DNA from: Treponema sp.
GTDB lineage: Bacteria; Spirochaetota; Spirochaetia; Treponematales; Treponemataceae
Length of the DNA stretch: 64,000 nt
Reading direction: 5' to 3'
Assembly (NCBI GenBank): GCA_017616165.1
Contig: JAFZYR010000042.1
Span: 1-64,000 of the forward strand
Shown: positions 1 through 8,146 of the stretch, in pieces
Layout: each line of letters begins with the position of its first letter
Numbering within the stretch: the first letter of the stretch is position 1
The notes under the pieces: generated by a model
Seen by the model: only the letters and a program-made list of their open reading frames with translations
What the model was told of the DNA's origin: nothing
Databases searched by the model: none
Translations under genes and position numbers: made by a program

Positions 1-66
1 CTTGAATTGACTGTTTACAAATACGACGGCTCAGTTCTTACAACAAAAAGAGTTGCAACAAAGTAA
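1..66 (+). CDS. C-terminal end of an unidentified protein
   Basis: An open frame runs in from before the window and ends with TAA at 64-66. The visible 21 residues, ending in TTKRVATK, are too few to identify a family. The stop codon is directly followed by the ATG of hslO at 67, so the two genes are probably in one transcription unit. Confidence 0.6.
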   Translation, partial: LELTVYKYDGSVLTTKRVATK

Positions 67-1038
67 ATGATTAAGGCACCCATAACCGACAAAGAATTAG
101 CTTCTCATCTGGATTCTCTTGAAAGTGACAAGCTGCGTGTTTTTACAATGGCAGACGGTCGCGTTAGGGGAGCCTTGTTTCATGGTACACGTTTTGTAAA
201 TCAACTGAGGGCTCAGCACCAGCTTGGAATCCTGGAAACCTATATTCTTGGACAGGCAAGCCTTTGTGCAGCCCTTACCATTCCGATGATGAAGGACCTG
301 GAGCATAACGTTATAAAATACGAAGGCACCGGGTCTGCCGAAGGATATTCTGTAGAAGCAGATTCCACCGGCTATGTTCGCGGTTATTTGTTCAATGAAA
401 GCATTCCTGTAAAGAAGGCTCTGGATAACTGGGAATTATCGCCCTTTATGGGCCCTGGAAGCTTTACCTTTTCGCGGGTTCACAAGGATGATAAATATCC
501 GCAGAGCTCTACCGTTGATGTAGACGGTGACAATATTGCAAAGGATTTTGCAACCTACTTTGCACAGTCTGAACAGATAAATACAGCCTTTAATTCAAGC
601 ATTCAGTTTGACAAGCAGGGCAGGGTAATCGGAGCCGGCGCCATGTACATTCAGGTTATGCCAAAAACCGGTGGTACAAAAGGCGACGGTGGCGGAACCG
701 ACAGTCATGCAGAAGAATCTTTGGAAGAAGAAAAGCTCCTTACCGGAGTAGAAAATGCCTTTAAAGCCTGTCCAAGCCTTGGCCTTTTATACAGCGAAAA
801 GGAAGTAGACAGCGAAGATATTATCATAGGGCTTTTCCGCGAGTTTAATCCAATCATTACCGTAACCCGTGACATAATCTACGATTGCCCTTGCAACGAA
901 CAAAAATACATAGACTACCTCAAAACCGTCCCACCTCAGCAGCTAAAAGAATTCCTGGAGGGCTCTACCGACGGCAAGCTCCAGATTCAATGTCGCAATT
1001 GCGGCTCCCTCTATAATATTCCGGTTGCTAGACTGTAA
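67..1038 (+). CDS. hslO: Hsp33 redox-regulated holdase chaperone
   Basis: Hsp33 is a cytoplasmic holdase that becomes active when its zinc-bound cysteines are oxidised. The 323-residue length fits the family. The C-terminal redox switch is present as C274-P-C276, then a 32-residue spacer, then C309-R-N-C312 (CxC...CxxC). The N-terminal body has the family features, including the GYVRGYLFNE stretch near residues 100-110. An acidic and glycine-rich insert (GGTKGDGGG, then EESLEEE) lies near residues 200-225. The ATG abuts the preceding stop codon and no clear ribosome binding site is seen, which suggests translational coupling. The identification is firm. Confidence 0.95.
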   Translation: MIKAPITDKELASHLDSLESDKLRVFTMADGRVRGALFHGTRFVNQLRAQHQLGILETYILGQASLCAALTIPMMKDLEHNVIKYEGTGSAEGYSVEADSTGYVRGYLFNESIPVKKALDNWELSPFMGPGSFTFSRVHKDDKYPQSSTVDVDGDNIAKDFATYFAQSEQINTAFNSSIQFDKQGRVIGAGAMYIQVMPKTGGTKGDGGGTDSHAEESLEEEKLLTGVENAFKACPSLGLLYSEKEVDSEDIIIGLFREFNPIITVTRDIIYDCPCNEQKYIDYLKTVPPQQLKEFLEGSTDGKLQIQCRNCGSLYNIPVARL

Positions 1039-1085
1039 ATTATAAAGGCAAAAAAAATAAATGTCATCAGATGTACTGATGTGGG

Positions 1086-1168
1086 GCGGGACGCAGGAGA
1101 GAATTAAGGGGGACCCACGCTCTTTTTGCGTGGGGGATTCCTTAATTTTCTCCGTCGCTGGGACCCGC
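1086..1168. repeat. Long nested palindrome between hslO and tmRNA
   Basis: Three nested arms are visible: GCGGG (1086-1090) with CCCGC (1164-1168); a 14-base arm at 1096-1109 with 1140-1153, one G-T wobble; and CCCACGC (1114-1120) with GCGTGGG (1128-1134) around a TCTTTTT loop. The RNA would form a hairpin of about 83 nt. There is no T-run after it, so it is not a standard terminator. It may stabilise or end the hslO transcript, or be a remnant of a mobile palindrome. Confidence 0.7.
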
Positions 1169-1185
1169 GTATTAGAATAAATTAC

Positions 1186-1214
1186 TTGACGTTTATTATT
1201 TTTGCCATTATATT
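1186..1214 (+). promoter_or_regulatory. Sigma-70 promoter of tmRNA
   Basis: TTGACG at 1186-1191 and TATATT at 1209-1214 are separated by exactly 17 bp. The expected start, about 1221-1226, coincides with the mature 5' end of tmRNA. Confidence 0.85.
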
Positions 1215-1225
1215 TACATGTGCTT

Positions 1226-1603
1226 GGGGGTGTCCCGGTTTCGACGGGATCGAGAAATCTTGTACTGCAAGTAGGACTGAAGGTTCCTTAAACCGACAAA
1301 CAAATAACTGCAATTTTCGCAAGAAAAGAAGAAGAAGCTGAAGAAGTTTCTTCTGCAGAAGCACTCGCTGCGTAAGCACTTGTGCAGGAACTCTTTGGGC
1401 TCTGTTCCGCGTTTGAAGATGTTCCTTTACCTATCGGGACTTGCTGCATGTAGTTTCTGAAATGCATGCGGGACTTTTAATCAGAATACGGAGGCGACGC
1501 TTGTTATGCTGCTACCGGCTCCCGACAACTACCTCGCATAACTAAACCTGTAGATGTACCTGGTTTACCTTCCCGGACAGGAGTTCAATTCTCCTCACCT
1601 CCA
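1226..1603 (+). ncRNA. ssrA: Transfer-messenger RNA (tmRNA)
   Basis: tmRNA rescues stalled ribosomes and tags the nascent peptide for proteolysis. The 5' end GGGGGTG (1226-1232), followed by TCCCGGTTTCGACGGGA, is the standard tmRNA opening. The 3' tRNA-like end has a T-arm (AGGAGTTCAATTCTCCT) and CACCTCC at 1596-1602, which pairs with the 5' end as an acceptor stem; A1603 is the discriminator and CCA is not encoded. The tag frame most likely resumes at GCA 1310, after TAACT, and ends at TAA 1373-1375. It would encode a 21-residue tag that begins AIFARKEEE and ends SSAEALAA, longer and more acidic than the usual 8-15 residues. The resume codon is inferred; the ALAA end is plain. Confidence 0.95.
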
Positions 1604-1609
1604 TAAAAA

Positions 1610-1641
1610 AAGAAGTTCGCCTTGCGAACTTCTTTTTTTTT
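1610..1641 (+). terminator. Rho-independent terminator of tmRNA
   Basis: AAGAAGTTCGC (1610-1620) pairs perfectly with GCGAACTTCTT (1624-1634) around a CTT loop and is followed by a T-run. It also lies 17 bases past the end of the converging gene at 1658 and could serve both directions. Confidence 0.9.
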
Positions 1642-1657
1642 GCCGTATATTTCCCTG

Positions 1658-3682
1658 CTATTTTTTCTTCAATAGCAGCAGCGTAATATCATCTGTTGCT
1701 TTGGCGCGGTTGGCAAAGATGCGGGCTTCTTCGACAATGTTTTCTATCTGCTGTTCAAGAGGAAGGTCAGAGAACTTAAGGAAGGTTCGGCACATTCGGT
1801 CAAGACCAAACTCTTCGCGGTTTCGGTTCATTGTTTCGGCAAGACCATCGGTGTACAAAAGCAGAATATCATTTTTCTCGATTGTCTGCGTTACAGTTTC
1901 AAAATGAACAGGGAAGTCTGCAATACCAACAACACCTGTTTCGTCGGCCTTGCCTCTTGGAATTGTTATGAGCTTATTATCCTTTGCACGCAAAAGAATT
2001 GCATTAGGATGTCCTGCATTTACAAAATCAATTTCATTTCCCTTAACCCTGGCAAGAATACCGGTAAGGTAATTTTCAACGTTTCCTTTTTGAAGAATAA
2101 TTCTGTCATTAATAGTGTAGAGTACATCATGAAGCGCAAGCTTTTTACCCTTGTTAAATTCATCGTTAATAATGTTTTTAACAAGCATGGTAACCAGACC
2201 CGAAGAAATACCGTGACCCGAAACATCAAAAAGTCCAAAGCCATCCAGAGTGTCTTTAGTAAAATAAAAATCATAAAGATCACCCGAAACTCCGGCCATA
2301 GGCTTGTTGTAGTATGCAACCTCAAAGTTTTTAAATTCCGGCAGCCTCAGGCTGTAAAAGCTTTTTTGTACAAAGGAGGCAAGCTCAATTTCCTTGTCTG
2401 CGCGTTCAACCTCATATTTAAGATGAGAGTTCATTTCTTCTAGAGAAGTATTTGCGCGTGTAAGCTCTTCGGTTCTGTTTTGAACAAGCTTTTCAAGATT
2501 AGAATTAAGGAAGTCTACCCTGTTACACTGAGATACAAAGAAGCCGATGAGCATGCCCAGGAATACAAATACTGTTACCTGCCAACCCAATACGATTATG
2601 AGTGAATAAATCTTGCTGCTTGCAAGGTAAATAATTGCTGTTACTAATACACTAAGGATAACCGGAGAAAAGCCTGCCAAAAGTTCAAGAACCTTTCTTT
2701 TGTTTTTACGCAAATTAGCGAATATCATTATACAGGCATAAATCATCTGTATGGCGACTGCAAAATAAGCTATTCCCAGATAGACGAAGAAATCTCGCAT
2801 TGTGTTTGAGAACATTATGAAAAAGCAAGGACCGATTGTAATTGCCGATCTAAAGATTTTCCACGAAAGAGATTCCTTTGCCTTAAGATAATTCTTCATA
2901 AAGGAAACGGCAAAATAACTGGACAGAATTGATGCAATTCCACGGAACAGCTTTTCGTACAAAAGATAAGAAAAACCTGCCTGATATATTACCGGATATT
3001 CTCCAATACAAAGCGAAACCATAAATAAGCTTGAAAAGACATTCATTAAGGCGAATGAAAGATACTGCTTGTCCTGCTTTCTTAAATTAAATACACCGAT
3101 ATACATTACTCCAATAATCATCATAACCCAGGAGCAGATAAGATGAAGCTTGGAATTAAAAAAGTCAAAGGTTTTTTCAAAGGTAAGAACCCGGCTTGTC
3201 GTAGAAATAAATGGCTTTATATCAAATTTTCCTTCGCTTTCTACGTATATGTGAAGAATTATTTCGTTCTGATATTCGTTACACAATACATAAGGAATTA
3301 TATAAGAGGTTGAACGTCCGCCGGTAGAAAAAATGTAAGGCGGGAAAAAGCCCGTGCTTCCTATATAATTTCCATTCAAATAAAATTCGCTTGCAATTTT
3401 AATATTACCCAAAAAGCATTTGAGCGTTTTGTTTTTAAGGTCAAGCGGAATGGAAAAACTGGTTTTAAGATAAATGCTGCCCTTGCGGTCCGGCAGTGAT
3501 TTTTTTATTTTAGCAAAGTCTGCAAGGTCAAAGGGAATATAGTTACCGTGAATACCGTTTATGCTGTAGGACCATTTTGTATCAAGTGGGATAATAGTAT
3601 CATTATTGCGTTCACAGGAAGAGAGAAGGGTGAGAAAAACTAATACTAAAATAAAATATAAACGGTGCTCTTTTTTCCCCAT
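1658..3682 (-). CDS. Membrane SpoIIE-type serine phosphatase with 7TM sensor
   Basis: This is a predicted PP2C-type phosphatase that receives an envelope signal and dephosphorylates an anti-sigma antagonist. The N-terminus has a signal sequence ending in a lipobox-like LLSSC (Cys23). A periplasmic beta-rich domain follows (about 30-175), resembling the sensory domain of 7TM-DISM receptors. About seven membrane helices lie between about 180 and 400, then a coiled coil (about 400-440) and the phosphatase domain (about 450-674). Metal-binding acidic motifs are present: GVSGDLYDF, LFDVSGHG, LLYTDGLAE and ATDDITLLLL. The start ATG at 3682 follows GTGGGAT; an in-frame TTG lies at 3703. It lies downstream of the RsbW/RsbV-like genes, whose STAS protein is the obvious substrate (inference). 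Confidence 0.88.
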   Translation of the reverse strand: MGKKEHRLYFILVLVFLTLLSSCERNNDTIIPLDTKWSYSINGIHGNYIPFDLADFAKIKKSLPDRKGSIYLKTSFSIPLDLKNKTLKCFLGNIKIASEFYLNGNYIGSTGFFPPYIFSTGGRSTSYIIPYVLCNEYQNEIILHIYVESEGKFDIKPFISTTSRVLTFEKTFDFFNSKLHLICSWVMMIIGVMYIGVFNLRKQDKQYLSFALMNVFSSLFMVSLCIGEYPVIYQAGFSYLLYEKLFRGIASILSSYFAVSFMKNYLKAKESLSWKIFRSAITIGPCFFIMFSNTMRDFFVYLGIAYFAVAIQMIYACIMIFANLRKNKRKVLELLAGFSPVILSVLVTAIIYLASSKIYSLIIVLGWQVTVFVFLGMLIGFFVSQCNRVDFLNSNLEKLVQNRTEELTRANTSLEEMNSHLKYEVERADKEIELASFVQKSFYSLRLPEFKNFEVAYYNKPMAGVSGDLYDFYFTKDTLDGFGLFDVSGHGISSGLVTMLVKNIINDEFNKGKKLALHDVLYTINDRIILQKGNVENYLTGILARVKGNEIDFVNAGHPNAILLRAKDNKLITIPRGKADETGVVGIADFPVHFETVTQTIEKNDILLLYTDGLAETMNRNREEFGLDRMCRTFLKFSDLPLEQQIENIVEEARIFANRAKATDDITLLLLKKK

Positions 3683-3715
3683 TTTATATCCCACTATAAC
3701 CAACCATTCAAATAC

Positions 3716-3781
3716 AAAAAAAATTGCCTAAAAAGCATTGTTATCGTAAAACGAAAAAATAAACTTTTTAGACAATTTTTT
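3716..3781 (-). terminator. A/T-rich inverted repeat, possible terminator
   Basis: AAAAATTG-C-CTAAAAAG (ending at 3735) pairs with CTTTTTAG-A-CAATTTTT (3764-3780) across a loop of about 28 bases. On the minus strand it follows the ATPase gene (ends 3811) and finishes in a T-run, so it may end or weaken that transcript before the 3682 gene. The long loop makes this uncertain. Confidence 0.4.
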
Positions 3782-3810
3782 AATTTGAACTATATTAATA
3801 CTTTTGACGA

Positions 3811-4365
3811 TTATTCACCGTCGTGATTTACATTTCTATATTTCTGCTGATATTTTTTGAGCATTGCAACTGCATTTCGTTTACCGTTGTAAACAAAACC
3901 ACCGTTCCAGTATTCAAGAGCAGCAAAAAGTGCGTTACCACCATCCTGGCTGTCTGATTCCTTTGTACGGAAAGATACATAATCTGCAAGCTGCATAAAA
4001 TCGTTGTTGTGCAGACATTCAAGACGCTTTTTGTTAAATTCATTCCATTTTTCCAGATCCTGGAAGCCTTCCCCTTCGTCCTGAACAATGATGTGTGCAT
4101 GAGTAGGGCTGAATGAATACCAAACAGTTACCTTCTTGTTAATATCACAGTGATTTCCATGCTTTACGGCATTCTTAATAACTTCACTAATCTGCTGTTC
4201 CAGAAGGTTCAGTTCCTTAATTTCTGTTGGAGCCGACTGAACAATGAGCAATGTAAAATATCTTATCTGCCTGAAGTCAGAAGGAAATTCCTTCTTAAGC
4301 ATGTTTGTTTTGTCGAATAACGGATCGTTTTCGTCCGAGCGTAATTCCTTTAATTCCTGTGCCAC
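3811..4365 (-). CDS. RsbW/SpoIIAB-like anti-sigma ATPase/kinase
   Basis: A 184-residue GHKL-type ATPase of the anti-sigma serine kinase class. The N-box is EVIKNAVKHGNH (61-72, with Glu61 and Asn65 for Mg-ATP) and the G1 box is DEGEGF. In partner switching such proteins bind a target regulator and phosphorylate a STAS antagonist. The antagonist candidate is the next gene upstream (4393-4731), only 27 bp away. Translation probably starts at GTG 4365, which has a good AAGGAG ribosome binding site. The C-terminal part (about 120-184) is longer than in classic RsbW. No sigma factor gene lies nearby, so the controlled target is unknown. Confidence 0.85.
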   Translation of the reverse strand: MAQELKELRSDENDPLFDKTNMLKKEFPSDFRQIRYFTLLIVQSAPTEIKELNLLEQQISEVIKNAVKHGNHCDINKKVTVWYSFSPTHAHIIVQDEGEGFQDLEKWNEFNKKRLECLHNNDFMQLADYVSFRTKESDSQDGGNALFAALEYWNGGFVYNGKRNAVAMLKKYQQKYRNVNHDGE

Positions 4366-4392
4366 GAGATTCTCCTTAACTTTTTAAACTGA

Positions 4393-4731
4393 TTACTCTT
4401 TCACCATGAGAAGACCTTCCTCTACGCTGTTAGCAATAGGGAAGTAACCCATAAGCTTTGTAAGTTCGATAACCTTTTTAACCGAACCGTGAATATTTGA
4501 AATTGCAAGCTTAAGGTTCATCTTCTTGATTGTAGAACAGATGTATATCAAAGCACCGATTCCAGAAGAGTCGATGTAGTCTACCTGTTCAAGATTGATA
4601 ACGAAATTCTTTACGTTCTTTTCCAACATTTTCATAACAAGCTCTTTTAACTTGTATGAGTTGTAAAGATCCATTTCGCCGGTTACGTCGATGATATAGA
4701 CATCTCCATTCTTACGTATTTTAAGTTCCAT
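4393..4731 (-). CDS. STAS-domain anti-sigma factor antagonist (RsbV-like)
   Basis: At 112 residues this is a single STAS domain. The conserved phosphorylation loop VDYIDSSGIGAL is present, with Ser56 the likely phospho-acceptor. In its unphosphorylated form such a protein releases partners from an RsbW-type kinase. It sits between its probable kinase (3811-4365) and a probable phosphatase (4752-6425), with short gaps and its own AAAAGGAG ribosome binding site. The family is certain; the pathway partners are inferred from adjacency. Confidence 0.93.
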   Translation of the reverse strand: MELKIRKNGDVYIIDVTGEMDLYNSYKLKELVMKMLEKNVKNFVINLEQVDYIDSSGIGALIYICSTIKKMNLKLAISNIHGSVKKVIELTKLMGYFPIANSVEEGLLMVKE

Positions 4732-4751
4732 ACAGAAGCTCCTTTTCCAGA

Positions 4752-6425
4752 TTATTGAATTTTAATGAGCAGAATACTCTGATCATCATATTGCTGTGCA
4801 GCACCGCAGTACTTTTTCAGGTCGTCCTTTACGCGGCTTGAAATGTCCTTTGCGTTTGCACCCTTATTCTTAAGAATTACTTTCTTTAAATTTTCAGTAC
4901 CATATTGTACACCATTTTCATTAAGAGATTCAAGTAAACCATCGGTACAGGTAACAAGAATATCTCCTGTTGAAAGGTCAAGGTCAATGTCTGAATATAC
5001 AGAATTCTTTTCTACACCCATTGGCTCACTAGGAGAAGTAATCTGCTTGAGCTCTCCGGAGGCAGCAACAAAGTGGAATACAGGATTGTTACCACAGGTA
5101 GAAATCTGAGCCTTGTTCTTTGTGCTGTCAAAGTTGATGAGTGCAACGCTTGCAAAGTGGTCAATCTTTGAGCTGTCAATACAGATTCCTCTGTTAGCCC
5201 AGGAAAGAATTGTTGCAGCAGTCTGCTCTGTATTTACTGTAAGACGAAGGATTGCACGAATCATAATCATTACAACCAGAGAGTTCATACCCTTTCCGGC
5301 AACGTCTGTCATGATAAATGATATTCTGTCCTTGCGTGAAGCAATTACATCGTAATAGTCACCGCAGACACCTTCCATTGCATTAGAGAAGCAGCCGATT
5401 GAAACATTTGGAATAACCGGCAACTTGGCTGGAAGAAGATCCTTCTGGTATTTAGAAGCAATAATACCGTCCTTACTAAGCTCTGCATGCTCTGCATAGG
5501 CAAGGAAGCTGTAAAGAGGTGTGATTGCAGTAGAAATTGCATCTGCAATAATAACGGCAGTTTCAAACTCATCCTTGTTGAACTTTTCGTTGTTTGCAAC
5601 TCTGGCAAGTCCAATAAGACCAAGCATTTTGTCCTGCTGCTTGATTGGAGCAAAAATATAGCTTCCGCATTTAAGGAATTCTTCCGGTCCGTTCTGATAA
5701 ACGCGAGGGTCCTTAATAGAGTCTGCAATAAGAACTGCTTCTCCTTCCGAGAAAATGTTACCAAAAATATTTTCTGTAAGAGGGAACTGTGCAAAGCGCA
5801 GGTTAGTTTCAACACGGAGAGGCTTGTGCGGCAGATCGTCCGGCAGCTTGTATGGAGGAGGGAAAGAACCCATCAAAGATTTTACTGCCAGGGTATTATC
5901 ATAATCATCGCCGATAAGGATAACACAACCGTCTGCATTTACCTTTTCGGTAATCATCTTATTACAGTAATCAAGGAAGTTTTCCATTGAATTATCGCGG
6001 CTAAAGAAGGTTGAAACATGAGAAACAAGTGTCTTGTTTACTTCAAGAAGCTTCTGATTCTTGGTTTCGAGCTCGGCAATAACACGTTTTACAACATCAC
6101 TGTTTTCAATTGCAGCATTCTGTTCTGCAATACGCTTTTCGGCCTTTTTCTTTTCGCGTTTTTCCGGATTATCAAAGGCTTTGATAATCAGATAAGGAAG
6201 AGTAATAAACTCTGCAAGTATAACCGCAAAAACAAAATAAATAAAATGAAGGTCAAAGAATGTAAACAGCGAACATGCTACAAGAATGCCCGTTACAATA
6301 AAGAAAGTAAAACTGACTTTTGCTGTATTCCTTAACTTCATTATGAGAAGAAAAAGAAATAGTAATACACCAAGGCCTGCACTAACCAGCAGAGGCACTC
6401 CAATGTAATTGTCTATTGAACCCAT
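4752..6425 (-). CDS. Membrane GAF-SpoIIE serine phosphatase (RsbU-like)
   Basis: A 557-residue protein with three N-terminal membrane helices (about 10-30, 37-57, 60-85), a charged coiled coil (about 88-135), a GAF-like sensory domain (about 140-310) and a SpoIIE/PP2C domain (about 330-557). Catalytic motifs are GVCGDYYDV, IMTDVAGKGMNS, VTCTDGLLES and YDDQSILLIK. Its likely role is to dephosphorylate the STAS protein encoded 20 bp downstream. Together with the 1658-3682 phosphatase it gives the pathway two membrane inputs. The ATG follows AGGAG at a slightly long distance. Confidence 0.9.
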   Translation of the reverse strand: MGSIDNYIGVPLLVSAGLGVLLFLFLLIMKLRNTAKVSFTFFIVTGILVACSLFTFFDLHFIYFVFAVILAEFITLPYLIIKAFDNPEKREKKKAEKRIAEQNAAIENSDVVKRVIAELETKNQKLLEVNKTLVSHVSTFFSRDNSMENFLDYCNKMITEKVNADGCVILIGDDYDNTLAVKSLMGSFPPPYKLPDDLPHKPLRVETNLRFAQFPLTENIFGNIFSEGEAVLIADSIKDPRVYQNGPEEFLKCGSYIFAPIKQQDKMLGLIGLARVANNEKFNKDEFETAVIIADAISTAITPLYSFLAYAEHAELSKDGIIASKYQKDLLPAKLPVIPNVSIGCFSNAMEGVCGDYYDVIASRKDRISFIMTDVAGKGMNSLVVMIMIRAILRLTVNTEQTAATILSWANRGICIDSSKIDHFASVALINFDSTKNKAQISTCGNNPVFHFVAASGELKQITSPSEPMGVEKNSVYSDIDLDLSTGDILVTCTDGLLESLNENGVQYGTENLKKVILKNKGANAKDISSRVKDDLKKYCGAAQQYDDQSILLIKIQ

Positions 6426-6475
6426 AATAAAATTCCATCTCCTTCAGTATTTCTATAATTTTAACATTGAAATTT

Positions 6476-7426
6476 TCAATCGTCAAGTTTTATATAATTA
6501 TCGGCAGAATTTGCAGAAATCGCCTTACGTAAAATGATTCTGTTTATAAAATTTTTGAATTTTTTATAGAAAGGAATCTTATAAAACTTACCGAAATTCT
6601 GAACCGCAAGGTCTATGGAAACATTGTCACCAAAGGTGTGCTTGAGGGAATCCCAATAGCGCACAATCCATACATAAAGGTCGGCAAGGGTTCGTTTCGG
6701 GAACTTGTGAAGTATGTGGCATTTGCGTACAGAAGTCACAATAGGCAGATAAACTGTGTTAAACCAGGAAGAAATGGCATCTTCCATAGAAACCTCATCC
6801 TCTTTTCCCTGATTCATATAATATTTATGCGTAAGAATGTGGTTATAAATAACGTCGTAGCGGCCGGTGCGCGAAAAATCAAGGCACCAGTAGTCTGTAA
6901 TGTCTCCAAAGCCTGTTTCTGAATAAAAAAGGCGTTTTTCGTAATTAATGATCTGCTTAACAATATCCTTAAGGTTTTCCGGATTATTAAGCTTAATTTC
7001 GCTCTGAAGGGAAACAACCTCTGCATCAATAAACTCTGTTCCGCGCGATTTTGCCACCGAAACTCTGTGATTTCCGTCTCGTACAAAATAAAGCCCCGAT
7101 ATTTCATAAACCTTAATCGGAGGAAGAATTATATCCTTTATGGCCGCTTCGTCTACATGCTGCCAGCGGTTCCTTAAGTGCGAGCTTTTTGGAAAAAAAT
7201 GATTGTCAAAGTCGTTGTAGCGTCCTTCGCTGCCTACAATCTTTTCTATAGGAACTACCTTCATGCCCACATAGGTTTCGGCAGTAGGCTTTAAAAGCTG
7301 TTTTACATCATTAAGGGAAATTAAAGAAACCTCTTCGGGCGAAAGAAAGTGCTGAATTTCGTTAAAAAGCGCTTTATTTCTTGCCTTTGTAAAGTCTTCT
7401 TCTGCTGTTCTGTCTATAATGTTCAT
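6476..7426 (-). CDS. ParB-like domain protein of unknown function
   Basis: A 316-residue protein. Around residues 75-135 it contains the ParB/sulfiredoxin-like pattern: a stretch about how a parameter is set (LPPIKVYEISG) followed by VRDGNHRVSVAKSRG. The rest resembles no family I can name with certainty; it recalls DUF4032-type proteins (memory only). No DNA-binding helix-turn-helix or nuclease motif is obvious. It has a good AAGGAAG ribosome binding site and lies in the same direction between the phosphatase gene (50 bp away) and the metallophosphoesterase gene (18 bp away), so it is probably part of the same operon. Confidence 0.65.
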   Translation of the reverse strand: MNIIDRTAEEDFTKARNKALFNEIQHFLSPEEVSLISLNDVKQLLKPTAETYVGMKVVPIEKIVGSEGRYNDFDNHFFPKSSHLRNRWQHVDEAAIKDIILPPIKVYEISGLYFVRDGNHRVSVAKSRGTEFIDAEVVSLQSEIKLNNPENLKDIVKQIINYEKRLFYSETGFGDITDYWCLDFSRTGRYDVIYNHILTHKYYMNQGKEDEVSMEDAISSWFNTVYLPIVTSVRKCHILHKFPKRTLADLYVWIVRYWDSLKHTFGDNVSIDLAVQNFGKFYKIPFYKKFKNFINRIILRKAISANSADNYIKLDD

Positions 7427-7444
7427 CTTTACTTCCTTTTTGTT

Positions 7445-8146
7445 TTAATACTCAAGTACCCAGTGTGCATAGGCATTTACAATAACTGTAGCTCCCGACT
7501 TAGTTACGCGTTCTTCCCTGGCATCATACAGGTGAATATGACCGTGAATCATAAGCGGAGGCTTGTATTTTTGAATAAACCAGTTAAAGCATTCAAAGCC
7601 CTTGTGGCACGGATCCTCTTTGTCGTGAATATGACGTGGAGAGGCATGTGTTAAAAATATATCAAGATAGGTACCGTATTTTATTTTATTCATTAAAAGC
7701 TTTGGGCCCATTTGAAGCAGCTTAAACTTCATCTGCTGCTCGGTATACTGATTAAGCCCCTTGTTATACTGCAAGGAGCCGGATATTCCTGCTATGAGCA
7801 GCGGCCTTTTCTTTCCTGTAACGGGATCTGTAATCATAAGGCCCTTGTCCCTAATTACCTTAAAGCCCGCATAGGTTCCGCCGTGTCCGTAATTATTTTT
7901 GTTTATGTCGTGATCAAGCGGTGCACCCAGGTCTCTTGACGATTTATGATAGTATGAAAATTCCTTTAGGTTATGGTTTCCGAATATAAAATATGTGGGC
8001 TTATTGAGCATGGTAACCACAAAATCTATATAATCCAGCGGAAGGTCACCTGCGCATATGATTAAATCTATGTCAGAAAAAGTCTCTTTGATATTCTGAT
8101 TATAGATAAGAGGGTCTACGTAGTCGGAAAGGCAGAGAATTTTCAT
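7445..8146 (-). CDS. Calcineurin-like metallophosphoesterase
   Basis: A 233-residue cytoplasmic phosphoesterase. The metal-binding motifs run in order: SDYVD near the start, CAGDLP (about 32-37), FGNHN (about 53-57), LTHASPRH (about 165-172) and HGHIHLYD (near 200). The first motif has D-Y-V where most members have D-x-H, so one metal ligand is missing or replaced. The start ATG overlaps the stop of the upstream TPR gene by one base (TAATG), which indicates translational coupling. The substrate cannot be told from sequence. Confidence 0.87.
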   Translation of the reverse strand: MKILCLSDYVDPLIYNQNIKETFSDIDLIICAGDLPLDYIDFVVTMLNKPTYFIFGNHNLKEFSYYHKSSRDLGAPLDHDINKNNYGHGGTYAGFKVIRDKGLMITDPVTGKKRPLLIAGISGSLQYNKGLNQYTEQQMKFKLLQMGPKLLMNKIKYGTYLDIFLTHASPRHIHDKEDPCHKGFECFNWFIQKYKPPLMIHGHIHLYDAREERVTKSGATVIVNAYAHWVLEY

